From NCBI GenBank assembly GCA_022072085.1, contig JAJVII010000057.1, forward strand, positions 24,885-88,884: DNA of 64,000 bases, given 5' to 3'. Of the stretch, positions 26,709 to 33,712 are shown piece after piece. The notes beneath the pieces are model-generated. The model was not told the origin of the DNA. It worked only from the letters and a program-made list of their open reading frames with translations, and searched no databases. A program made the translations under genes and the position numbers. This DNA comes from Phycisphaerae bacterium (GTDB lineage Bacteria > Planctomycetota > Phycisphaerae > JAJVII01). Position 1 is the stretch's first letter. Each line of letters begins with the position of its first letter.

Positions 26709-26985
26709 TCGCGCCCTCGGCGACCAGTTGATCGATCAGTTCGCGGAGGTCAGCCGACGCCGTCGCTTCGTCCACGTCGTATTCGGCCAGGATCGCCGCC
26801 AGCAGGTCGCTCACGGGCCGCCGGCCGTCGATGCGGTCCCAGACGAACGTCCCCACCTCGTTGAGCGAGAAGAAGTCGCCGCTGACCAGATTGAGCACAA
26901 CCCGCTCCTGCTCAACCTGCCGCGCGCTGACCCGGCCGAGAATCGTCGGACGGGAGCCCCAGAATGCCGCGTCGTCCTGCGCCAT
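26665..26985 (-). CDS. PqqD-like RiPP recognition element (B1-type)
   Basis: 106 residues, the usual length for standalone PqqD/B1 proteins. The core reads VLNLVSGDFFSLNEVGTFVWDRIDG, then VSDLLAAILAEYDVDEATASADL and ELIDQLVAEGAIEL: the winged-helix RRE fold that binds leader peptides. The ATG has GGAGG 5 nt upstream. It is the first gene of the RiPP-like operon, with its own promoter-like sequence just upstream. Its probable ligands are the YxxP motifs of the two small peptides downstream. Confidence 0.88.
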   Translation of the reverse strand: MAQDDAAFWGSRPTILGRVSARQVEQERVVLNLVSGDFFSLNEVGTFVWDRIDGRRPVSDLLAAILAEYDVDEATASADLRELIDQLVAEGAIELRSEQKPAGQAG

Positions 26986-27015
26986 GGTTGCCTCCGGTCA
27001 TTCGAGCCGTCAGAC

Positions 27016-27045
27016 ATGCTACCGGCCGCCAGGCCGCGCAGGCAA
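27016..27045 (-). promoter_or_regulatory. Candidate promoter of the RiPP-like operon
   Basis: TTGCCT (27040-27045), 18-bp spacer, TAGCAT (27016-27021) on the minus strand, about 30 bp upstream of the PqqD-like ATG. It matches consensus at 4 of 6 bases in each hexamer. The same TTGCCT-18-TATACT arrangement is found ahead of the gene at 50656. Confidence 0.4.
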
Positions 27046-27065
27046 CAACGGATCGCCGCACCGGC

Positions 27066-27692
27066 TCACCTGACCGACGGGGCGTAAGCGTCCAGGGACT
27101 GCATGTAGGTGATGAGCAACCATATCTGCTCGACGGCCAGTTCGTCCTTGAACGCCGGCATGACCAGGGCCCGGCCGTCAGCCGCTTTGGCCCCGCCGTC
27201 GTGGCCGTCGTGGATCTTGCTGAACCAGGAGCGCGGCGCGCCGCGATGGATCGTCACCGCGAACCGCGTCCCGAAGGCGTGCCAGTTCATGCTCTCCACT
27301 ACGCGCGGCATGTCGGGCCCGCGGCCGTCGGCGTCCGGGCCGTGGCAGCGGGAGCAGTAGTTCTCGTAGAGCACGGCCCCGCGGCTGACGGCCTCGGGAT
27401 CCTTGTTGGCGTCGAAGGGGTTGCGGGTGTGGCTGAGGGCGGCGTCGGCGGCGGTCGCCTGCTCGACCGATTGGCCGGTCTCCCTGGCACGCTGCGCGAG
27501 GAAAATGTCGCGCGGCGTTCTGCTCGGGTTGGCCGCCACGGCCGCGGACCACGCCTCCTTGTCCGCCGGCCGAATGGCCACGCCCAGCGGCCGCGGCCCG
27601 CTGCACCCCCACACCCCGCCCGCGACGATCGCCGCCAGCAGCGTCGCCCCGACCAGCACCCGCACCCGCCTGCTTCGTTCGTTCGTCCGCAT
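27066..27692 (-). CDS. Cytochrome c lipoprotein
   Basis: About 208 residues from the ATG at 27692 (GGGAG 5 nt upstream); an in-frame ATG at 27704 is the alternative. Signal and lipobox: LVGATLLAAIVAGGVWGC. One haem-binding motif CSRCH sits in VLYENYCSRCHGPDADGRG, and an axial Met is likely in VMPAFKDEL. This is a class I monohaem cytochrome c of the PF13442 type, resembling electron-transfer subunits of respiratory complexes such as Act/alternative complex III. A TACAAT lies about 40 bp upstream, inside the end of ettA. It is probably transcribed alone. Confidence 0.9.
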   Translation of the reverse strand: MRTNERSRRVRVLVGATLLAAIVAGGVWGCSGPRPLGVAIRPADKEAWSAAVAANPSRTPRDIFLAQRARETGQSVEQATAADAALSHTRNPFDANKDPEAVSRGAVLYENYCSRCHGPDADGRGPDMPRVVESMNWHAFGTRFAVTIHRGAPRSWFSKIHDGHDGGAKAADGRALVMPAFKDELAVEQIWLLITYMQSLDAYAPSVR

Positions 27693-27752
27693 GTAGTCTC
27701 CCATCTGTCAGGACGCCGCAGCCGACTTCACATGCAGATTGTAGGCCGCCGG

Positions 27753-29426
27753 TCAGCGCAGGGTCAGCCGCTTGTATTGGCTGCGGCGGTGGGCCAGACG
27801 GTCGCTGCCCGCATCGGCCAGCGACTTCTCGTAGGCCTCGAAGTTGCCCTCGAACCATCGTGTCCGCCCGCCGCCCTCAAGGATCAGCAGGTGCGTGCAG
27901 ATGCGGTCCAGGAAGAAGCGGTCGTGGCTGATGACCATCGCGCAGCCGGGGAAGTCGATCAGGGCCTGCTCCAGCACGCGCATCGTGCCGACGTCCAGGT
28001 CGTTGGTCGGCTCGTCCATCAGCAGCAGGTTGCCGCCGCGGCGCAGCAGCTTGGCCAGGTGGACGCGGTTGCGCTCGCCGCCGGACAACTCGCCCACGTG
28101 CTTCTGCTGGGCCGGTCCGCGGAAGTTAAATCGCGACACGTAGGTCCGCGAGCTGATGCTCAGATCGCCCAGCTTGAGCTGATCCTTGCCGTCGGTGATT
28201 TCCTCGAAGACCGTCCGGCTGCCGTCCAGGGCGTCGCGGTGCTGGTCGACGTAGGCCAGCGACACCGACTCGCCCAGGTGAATCTCGCCGGCGTCGGGCG
28301 TCTCCTGGCCCATGATCATGCGGAACAGCGTCGTCTTGCCCGAGCCGTTGGGCCCGATGACCCCGACGATCCCGCCGCGCGGCAGCTCGAACGAGCAGTC
28401 GGCCAGCAGCGGCGTCCCGTTGTAGCCCTTGCTCACGCCGCGGACGCGCAGCACGTCCTGGCCCAGCCGCGGACCCGGGGCGATCTGGATCACCGCGTCG
28501 CTGCGGGCATCCTGGGTCTGCTGGCCGGCCAGTTGCTCGAAGGCGCTGATGCGGGCCTGGCTCTTCTTGCGGCGGCCCTGCGCGGATGTGTTGATCCACT
28601 CCAATTCGCGGGACAGCGTGCGCTGCCGCTCGCTCTCGCGCTTCTCGCTGACGCGGAGCAGCTCGGCCTTCTGGGCCAGCCAGCTCGAATAGTTGCCCTC
28701 GAACGGCAGCCCGCGCCCGCCGTCCAGTTCCAGGATCCACTTGGTGATGTTGTCCAGGAAGTAGCGGTCGTGCGTGACGATGATGACCGTGCCGGGGTAT
28801 TCGCGGAGCTGGGCCTCCAGCCAGGCCACCGTCTCGGCGTCCAGGTGGTTGGTCGGCTCGTCCAGCAGCAGCAGATCGGGCTTCTCCAGCAGCACGCGGC
28901 AGAGCGCGACGCGCCGCCGCTCGCCGCCGGAGAGCAGCTTCACCGGCATGTCGTCCGGCGGCAGCACGAGGGCGTCGGCGGCGATGTCCATCAGCCGGTC
29001 GAGCTCCCAGCCGTCGGCGGCGTCGATCTGCTCCTGCAATCGGCCCATCTCCTCCATCAGCTCGTCCATGCGATCGGCGGCGGCGGGATCCGACAGTTCC
29101 TCGGTGATCTTGTTGAACCGGTCGATCAGCCCCTGGATCGGCGCGACGGCCGCCAGCAGGTTCTGGCGAACGGTCGCCTCCAGGTCCAGCGCCGGCTCCT
29201 GGGCGACGTAACCGACCCGCATGCCCTTGGCCAGGCGGGCCTCGCCGTGGAAGTCCTTGTCCACGCCGGCCATGATCCGCAGCAGCGAGGTCTTGCCCGA
29301 GCCGTTCTCGCCGACGACGCCAATCTTCGCGCCGTAGAAGAACGACAGGCTGATGTCCTGGAACACGAGCTGGTCGCCGTAGCGCTTGGCGACGTCGCGC
29401 ATCTCGAAGACGAATTGGGGCGGCAT
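27753..29426 (-). CDS. ettA: Energy-dependent translational throttle EttA (ABC-F)
   Basis: 557 residues, the family length. Two ABC domains carry Walker A GENGSGKT and GPNGSGKT, signatures LSGGERRR and LSGGERNR, and Walker B LLLLDEPTNHLD and LLLMDEPTNDLD. The ABC-F linker between them (LLRVSEKRESERQRTLSREL) and the EttA-type arm are present. There are no membrane segments. EttA binds the ribosomal E site and gates entry into elongation according to ATP/ADP level. A TATAAT promoter lies about 45 bp upstream. The call is solid; a paralogous ABC-F is the only alternative. Confidence 0.95.
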   Translation of the reverse strand: MPPQFVFEMRDVAKRYGDQLVFQDISLSFFYGAKIGVVGENGSGKTSLLRIMAGVDKDFHGEARLAKGMRVGYVAQEPALDLEATVRQNLLAAVAPIQGLIDRFNKITEELSDPAAADRMDELMEEMGRLQEQIDAADGWELDRLMDIAADALVLPPDDMPVKLLSGGERRRVALCRVLLEKPDLLLLDEPTNHLDAETVAWLEAQLREYPGTVIIVTHDRYFLDNITKWILELDGGRGLPFEGNYSSWLAQKAELLRVSEKRESERQRTLSRELEWINTSAQGRRKKSQARISAFEQLAGQQTQDARSDAVIQIAPGPRLGQDVLRVRGVSKGYNGTPLLADCSFELPRGGIVGVIGPNGSGKTTLFRMIMGQETPDAGEIHLGESVSLAYVDQHRDALDGSRTVFEEITDGKDQLKLGDLSISSRTYVSRFNFRGPAQQKHVGELSGGERNRVHLAKLLRRGGNLLLMDEPTNDLDVGTMRVLEQALIDFPGCAMVISHDRFFLDRICTHLLILEGGGRTRWFEGNFEAYEKSLADAGSDRLAHRRSQYKRLTLR

Positions 29427-29467
29427 GAGTGCAAGTCCTCCGGTCCGAGCCTGGGTAATGGCCGGGC

Positions 29468-29473
29468 ATTATA
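29468..29473 (-). promoter_or_regulatory. Consensus TATAAT -10 for ettA
   Basis: A perfect TATAAT on the minus strand in GTGCTATAATGCC, 42 bp upstream of the ettA ATG. The -35 is poor (TTCGAC or ATTCGA, 15-16 bp further up). The element sits inside a GC-rich inverted repeat (GCCGGGC ... GCCCGGC). Confidence 0.5.
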
Positions 29474-29492
29474 GCACGGCCCGGCTATGTCG

Positions 29493-29529
29493 AATGATTC
29501 TCCACCCGCTATGCAGGTGGAAAATCATT
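29493..29529 (-). terminator. Hairpin terminator after the HDOD gene
   Basis: Arms AATGATT-C/T-TCCACC and GGTGGA-AATCATT pair over 14 positions with one mismatch around a 9-nt loop, starting 2 bp after the HDOD stop codon. There is no T run. It separates the HDOD gene from the ettA promoter. Confidence 0.5.
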
Positions 29530-29531
29530 GG

Positions 29532-30428
29532 CTACGCCGGTCGGGCCAGGGACTCGGGGACAGGGGGGTCGAGCAGCGCGGGCAGGCGGAACTCGCGGGC
29601 CAGGGCCCGGTAGCGGAGCAGGCACTGGCTGACGAACTCGAACAGGTCCGGCGGCTCCATGCCGAAGGTCGTCCGGGCGATCTGCGTGAGCTGGGCGCAG
29701 AGATCCTGGCGCTGGCTCACGATGCAGTCGCTGACCAGGGCGGCGAAGAAGACCATCCCGGGCAACAGGGGCGTGACGGCCTGCTCGATCGCGCCGGGCA
29801 GGTGGTGCTCCAGCGCCGCCCTGACGACGACATCGGGCAGTTTCCAACGCGACAGCACTCCGGCGGCCACCTGTGCGTGGGTATAACCGAACCGCTCCTG
29901 CTCGGCGACGAACAGGTCGAGGCACGGCGCGGTGGCGAACTGGCGCAGCAGCCGCTCGTACTCCGGCTCGAAGCGGGCCATCACCAGCACGCCGATCTCG
30001 GACAACAGCCCGGTGAGGTAGGCCTCCTCGACCTGGCCGGGGGCGTGCTGCTGACAGACGAGGGCGGCGGCAACGGCGATGAGGATCGAACGGTCCCACC
30101 AGTTGAACGCCTCGAAGCCCGGACTGGTGTAGGTGGCCAGCGACCGGCGCAGCGACTGCGAAAGGATGATTGCCCGGACGCGGCGCAGGCCCAGCAGGAC
30201 GACGGCCTGCTTGAGCGAGGCGATCCGCCGGGGCATGCCGAACAGCGGCGAATTGATGGTCTTGAGGATCTCGGCCGTCAGCGCCGGATCGCGCTCCAAC
30301 TCGGAGCAGAGCGAATCGACGTCGACGTCCAGTGATGCGAGCCGGGCGTGAATGCGGATCAGCGCCTCGGGCAGCGCCGGCAACGCGCCGGGCGTGTCGA
30401 GGCTTTCAAGCCAGACTTCCGTGCTCAT
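29532..30428 (-). CDS. HDOD domain signalling protein
   Basis: 298 residues spanning one HDOD domain: PALPEALIRIHARL, DVDSLCSELERDPALTAEIL, NSPLFGMPRRIASLKQAVVLLGLRRV, and EEAYLTGLLSEIGVLVMAR. HDOD proteins are HD-fold relatives lacking the full phosphohydrolase metal site; they act in regulation, often of motility, stress or chemotaxis. The ATG has a perfect AGGAGG 6 nt upstream, so it is probably well translated. No sensor or effector domain is fused. It appears monocistronic. Confidence 0.9.
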   Translation of the reverse strand: MSTEVWLESLDTPGALPALPEALIRIHARLASLDVDVDSLCSELERDPALTAEILKTINSPLFGMPRRIASLKQAVVLLGLRRVRAIILSQSLRRSLATYTSPGFEAFNWWDRSILIAVAAALVCQQHAPGQVEEAYLTGLLSEIGVLVMARFEPEYERLLRQFATAPCLDLFVAEQERFGYTHAQVAAGVLSRWKLPDVVVRAALEHHLPGAIEQAVTPLLPGMVFFAALVSDCIVSQRQDLCAQLTQIARTTFGMEPPDLFEFVSQCLLRYRALAREFRLPALLDPPVPESLARPA

Positions 30429-30782
30429 GAAACACCTCCTGGTCGGGGTTCAGGGGTGCAACGTTCGACGGCAATCGACAGCGGCGTGGCGATGGCATCG
30501 CCCGAACTGCACGTTCTCTCTTCACGCGGTCGTCACGGTGTACAACATGCTCAGCCGGCTTCGAGCCGGAATGTGCGGGCGCGGATGCGCGGACTGCCTT
30601 CGGTCGGTCAGGAGACAAGAACGCCGATCTCGCCGGATCGTCTAACGCGACATGAACTCGCTTCCCCCGAAGCATCCGCAGCCAAGCCTCCGCCCCCCTG
30701 GCCCGCTGATGGCCTAACCCGGCCACGCCGCGGGAGTTTCGGCGGAGATAGGTAGAGTCTGCGAATTTCCTCGTCCGCGACT
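30429..30782. other. Intergenic DNA upstream of the HDOD gene
   Basis: About 350 bp without a credible gene; the open frames there have no family features and conflict with each other. The only structure noted is a perfect 6-bp hairpin CCGGCT-TCG-AGCCGG at 30555-30569. The HDOD promoter must lie here, but no strong -10/-35 pair was seen. Confidence 0.5.
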
Positions 30783-30944
30783 AGGCTCTGTCTGACGAAT
30801 CGCTCTGGCTTCGAGCGGCTGCGTTCGCGGCTGGCGGCGTTGGCCTGCATCGGCGATACGGAGGAGTATCGCCTGCTTCGGCCGCCTTGCCAGCCACGAA
30901 CTCGCTCGCTCTCTGGCCGACGACCGATTCGTCAGACAGAGCCT
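30783..30944. repeat. 162-bp palindromic MITE-like element
   Basis: The ends are perfect 20-bp inverted repeats (AGGCTCTGTCTGACGAATCG at 30783-30802, complement at 30925-30944). The exact centre is a perfect hairpin GGCGATAC-GGAGGA-GTATCGCC (30852-30873). Inner arms also partly pair (GAGCG...GTTCG.GGCTGGC on both sides). The whole element is therefore one long palindrome around about 30863. No open frame fits a transposase. It begins 7 bp after the TPR lipoprotein stop codon and could serve as its terminator. It is probably a non-autonomous mobile repeat; copy number elsewhere is unknown. Confidence 0.65.
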
Positions 30945-30951
30945 TGTGCGG

Positions 30952-31605
30952 TCATCCCCCCAGCCGAGCCAGGTCCGCCTTCACGCCGGGCTCGTCCGGA
31001 TTCAACTGAAGCGCCCGCTTCAGTTCATCCTTGGCCAGATCGTTCCGACCCGTCTGAAGATAGTATCGCCCCAGCGCCGCATGCGGAAACGCCAGGTTGC
31101 CGTCGACCGCAATGGCCTCCTGGAACCGGCGCTCCGCCTCATTCTGCTGGCTCTGGCGTGCGTATTCCTCGGCCATCCGCACCAGGCCCATCGCCCTCTC
31201 GCGCTTGTCGCTGGCCGACAGATCGGCGCCGACGTCGGCGGCCGTCTGCGGAGCGTCCGCGCCGACTTCGCGGCGGCACTCCTCCAGACCCTCAGACGCC
31301 CCGCGGTGGCCGGGGAAGTTGGCCAGCGTGCGGCTGTACCAATACATCGCCTCGCGCGGGTTGTGCAGGCGCTGATGGCAGCGGCCCATGAGGTAGAGCA
31401 CGTTGGGGTCGGCGGCGTTGTAGTCCAGCGCCTCGGTCAGCGGGCCCAGCGCGGAGCGATACTCGCCCTGCCAGTAGTAGGTCTGGGCGGAGTAGAGCAG
31501 GTCTTCCTTGCTGGGCTTGTCGCATCCGGCCAGCGTGCCGGCAAGAAGTGCGAATGCAACGATGATCGCTGCCCTGATGCCGGGATGTGCAGAGAGTCGA
31601 TTCAA
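30952..31605 (-). CDS. TPR lipoprotein
   Basis: 217 residues. Signal and lipobox: IRAAIIVAFALLAGTLAGC. Then at least four TPR units: YSAQTYYWQGEYRSALGPLTEAL, VLYLMGRCHQRLHNPREAMYW, ERRFQEAIAVDGNLAFPHAAL and GRYYLQTGRNDLAKDELKRAL. The start is TTG at 31605 with GGAG 5 nt upstream, since no ATG or GTG fits the signal peptide. It is probably a periplasmic or outer-membrane scaffold; partner unknown. Confidence 0.85.
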   Translation of the reverse strand: MNRLSAHPGIRAAIIVAFALLAGTLAGCDKPSKEDLLYSAQTYYWQGEYRSALGPLTEALDYNAADPNVLYLMGRCHQRLHNPREAMYWYSRTLANFPGHRGASEGLEECRREVGADAPQTAADVGADLSASDKRERAMGLVRMAEEYARQSQQNEAERRFQEAIAVDGNLAFPHAALGRYYLQTGRNDLAKDELKRALQLNPDEPGVKADLARLGG

Positions 31606-31781
31606 GTGATCTCCACGGGTTGCGGACGGGATCAGGCGAGCTTACCTGCCGATGCCGCCGACACTTAGAGGCCCACCTGCGCATCGACCCGCCAGTCGAG
31701 TCGAGATTGAATCTACATCGGCAGAAAGCTCATTTCAACTCAAAACTCAATCGTCCTCCCCCCGCGCTGAGCGCAAGGAAA

Positions 31782-31843
31782 GAGGTGGGCGAGTGTCCCC
31801 CGACGGACACCCACGGCTTGCGCACGCGAAGCCTGCCCACCTC
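31782..31843. repeat. Cloverleaf-like structured repeat (three-way junction)
   Basis: An outer 9-bp stem GAGGTGGGC/GCCCACCTC (31782-31790 with 31835-31843) encloses two hairpins. One is GTGTCC-CCCGAC-GGACAC (31793-31810); the other is GGCTT-loop-AAGCC around 31815-31834. All stems are perfect. It is not a tRNA: it has no T-loop and the lengths are wrong. Similar GTGGGC...GCCCAC palindromes with a GTGTCC/GGACAC core are, to my recollection, dispersed in planctomycete genomes. It lies in the 870-bp spacer between the TPR lipoprotein and the PEP-CTERM gene. Confidence 0.5.
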
Positions 31844-32152
31844 ATATCGGACCGGACGCGGGACCGCGACTAACGACCGGAAACGCCGAAAGACCCCGGC
31901 TGAAAAGGGGGGCCGAGGCGCAAGCCGTCTTCGTCCGTCAGTCCGCCGACGGACCAGGATTTCGGGGGACCTGGTTCACTCGACAAAGCTTGAAGAAGAG
32001 GCAGACCCTGTCGAACACCGCTTCGCGTGCTACCTGAACTATAGTGAAGCTGCGACCCGCCTTCAATTCAAAAGTCGCGTGAGCCGCCACGACCCGATGG
32101 GCAATGTTCACCATTCGCAACAGCGATGTTGACAAAAAACAACATTCTTCTA

Positions 32153-32167
32153 GTCCCAAATAGGTCC
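32153..32167 (+). promoter_or_regulatory. Possible upstream activator site for the sigma-54 promoter
   Basis: GTCCCAAATAGGTCC ends 83 bp before the -24 GG of the sigma-54 promoter at 32249. A near-identical GTCCCAAGAGGTCC lies 78 bp before the second sigma-54 promoter at 40640. Identity plus conserved spacing suggests binding of the same enhancer-binding protein. Confidence 0.45.
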
Positions 32168-32248
32168 TTGACATTCCCTGTGAATTGCCGTAAATCTTGG
32201 AGGTGTAAGTTGTCCGGGCACCACGGATGGATACTTGCCGCTCTCCTG

Positions 32249-32264
32249 GCATGCCTTTTGCATG
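32249..32264 (+). promoter_or_regulatory. Sigma-54 promoter of the PEP-CTERM gene
   Basis: TGGCATGCCTTTTGCA matches the -24/-12 consensus TGGCACG-N4-TTGCW with one change, and the GG-N10-GC spacing is exact. The predicted start is near 32275, giving a 5' leader of about 205 nt. In other bacteria PEP-CTERM genes are controlled by RpoN and the PrsK/PrsR two-component system, which fits. Confidence 0.65.
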
Positions 32265-32479
32265 CACACTCCCATCGGAGGGCGGAACACGCCCCGACCC
32301 CAGAGCCATCAACACGACGCTCAGCAGGTCATGACAGGCTTTGAACTGGTCTTTGATCGGCTGCGCTGATAGACTTCTGCGTCTTCGCCAGTGAGATGTC
32401 GGGCGCCTTGGCCGGGCGACCCGATCGCATGTGAGTCGTCCTGCCCTCCCGGGCTGGACAAAAGAGAGAGGGAATCCCC
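32265..32479 (+). other. Long untranslated leader of the PEP-CTERM gene
   Basis: About 205 bp between the sigma-54 promoter and the ATG. No known riboswitch class was recognised. GAGGGAATCCCC precedes the ATG and supplies the SD. Minus-strand open frames here would run antisense to the leader and are not credible. Confidence 0.4.
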
Positions 32480-33478
32480 ATGCGTTTCTTCGCCGGGTCA
32501 CCCCTGCGCTGGGTGGCTATCGCCGTAATTGTCGTCGCCGGTCCCGCCTCCGCTGTCGCCGCGCTGGTCGACTCGGTCACCATCGAGAGCGCCGGCAACA
32601 CCGCCGACGGCAACGGCCGCGGCGCAGTCGCCTATCGCTACAACATCATGACGCACGAGGTCACCGTCGCGCAGTACGTCGAGTTCCTCAACGCGGTGGC
32701 CGACAGCGACCCGCACGGCGTGTTCACCAGCAAGAGCGACGCCTACGACCTGATCACGCGCACCGGGTCGGACGGGTCCTATAGCTACGCCGCCAAGTCC
32801 GGCGCCGGCAACCTGCCCATGCAGCGTGTCTCGGTCTTTAGCGCGATGCGCTACGTCAACTGGCTCCAGAACGGCCAGCCCACGGCGCCGCAGGGCATAT
32901 TCACGACCGAGGATGGCGCCTACGACATGTCCCAGGCCAACCCCACGCGAGACGTGGGGGCGTCCTTCGTCCTGCCGACGATGGACGAGTGGTATAAGGC
33001 CGCCTACTTCGATCCCACGCTCAACAGCGGCACGGGGGGCTATTACGACTATCCCACCTCCAACAACCTGGCCCCCACGGCCCAGGCGCCGGCCGGCGGG
33101 AGCAACTCAGCCAATTTCAACAACGTCCTCTCTTCGCCTCCCTACAACAACGTGGGGGCCTACACCGCCACAACCAGCCCCTGGGGACTCTATGATGCCG
33201 CCGGCAATGTCGCCGAGTGGACCGAGACCCTCGTGAGCACCAACACCTACGCCGCCATGGGCGGCAGCTTCAACGCCTCCACCGCCAACGCGTTCATGGC
33301 CGGGGCCTTCGCCGGCAGTGGACCGACGATCACCTACCGGGACGTCGGCTTCCGCGTGGTCGAGGTGAACATCGCCTCCACGTCGGCCCCGGAGCCCGCG
33401 ACGCTGGCGATTCTGGGCCTGGGCGGCGCGGGCCTGGGCCTGATGGCCCGCCGACGCTCCCGTCGCAACCGCGCGTAA
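32480..33478 (+). CDS. PEP-CTERM anchored FGE/SUMF-domain protein
   Basis: 332 residues. A signal peptide (WVAIAVIVVAGPASAVA) leads to a formylglycine-generating-enzyme-type (SUMF1) domain: YNIMTHEVTVAQYVEFLNAV, MRYVNWLQNG, LPTMDEWYKAAYF, GLYDAAGNVAEWTET and YRDVGFRVV. The C-terminus is a PEP-CTERM signal: APEPATLAILGLGGAG, a short hydrophobic helix, then RRRSRRNR. Exosortase would cut at the PEP motif. The paired copper-binding Cys residues of true FGE are absent, so it is a surface or exported FGE-fold protein, not a sulfatase activator. Driven by the sigma-54 promoter about 230 bp upstream. Confidence 0.9.
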   Translation: MRFFAGSPLRWVAIAVIVVAGPASAVAALVDSVTIESAGNTADGNGRGAVAYRYNIMTHEVTVAQYVEFLNAVADSDPHGVFTSKSDAYDLITRTGSDGSYSYAAKSGAGNLPMQRVSVFSAMRYVNWLQNGQPTAPQGIFTTEDGAYDMSQANPTRDVGASFVLPTMDEWYKAAYFDPTLNSGTGGYYDYPTSNNLAPTAQAPAGGSNSANFNNVLSSPPYNNVGAYTATTSPWGLYDAAGNVAEWTETLVSTNTYAAMGGSFNASTANAFMAGAFAGSGPTITYRDVGFRVVEVNIASTSAPEPATLAILGLGGAGLGLMARRRSRRNRA

Positions 33479-33510
33479 CGCATTGTCCAATGACGCCCCC
33501 CTCCCCTCCT

Positions 33511-33539
33511 CCGTTCGAACCGCGAACGGAAGTTCGCGG
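33511..33539 (+). terminator. Two overlapping alternative hairpins after the PEP-CTERM gene
   Basis: CCGTTCG-AACCG-CGAACGG (33511-33529) and CCGCGAAC-GGAA-GTTCGCGG (33520-33539) are both perfect and mutually exclusive. They lie 33 bp after the stop codon with no T tract. A Rho-independent end is doubtful; a switch or transcript-end stabiliser is possible. Confidence 0.4.
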
Positions 33540-33648
33540 ATAGTCGGCTGCCTCCGCGGTCGGCTGGGAGTCAACCAGTGGGGCGCCCCCCTCTCTGCCT
33601 CTGCCGCCCCCGGAACCACGCCCCTCCGGACGCATACGGCTTATCGCA

Positions 33649-33677
33649 TTGACCCTGTCCGTTCGCGGACGCATAAT
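33649..33677 (+). promoter_or_regulatory. Strong sigma-70-type promoter for the OYE/GltD fusion
   Basis: TTGACC (33649-33654), exactly 17 bp, CATAAT (33672-33677): 5 of 6 consensus bases in each hexamer, 36 bp upstream of the ATG. Confidence 0.65.
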
Positions 33678-33712
33678 GGTCGGATTCGTTTTACCCGACG
33701 GAGAGGATCCGC

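Noticed and set aside
31782..31843. tRNA gene
   Set aside because: The fold has only two inner arms, no T-loop GTTCRA sequence and no CCA end; stem lengths do not fit a tRNA.
31938..32501. 187-codon minus-strand open frame
   Set aside because: It is antisense to the sigma-54 promoter and leader of the PEP-CTERM gene, with no SD, signal or family feature.
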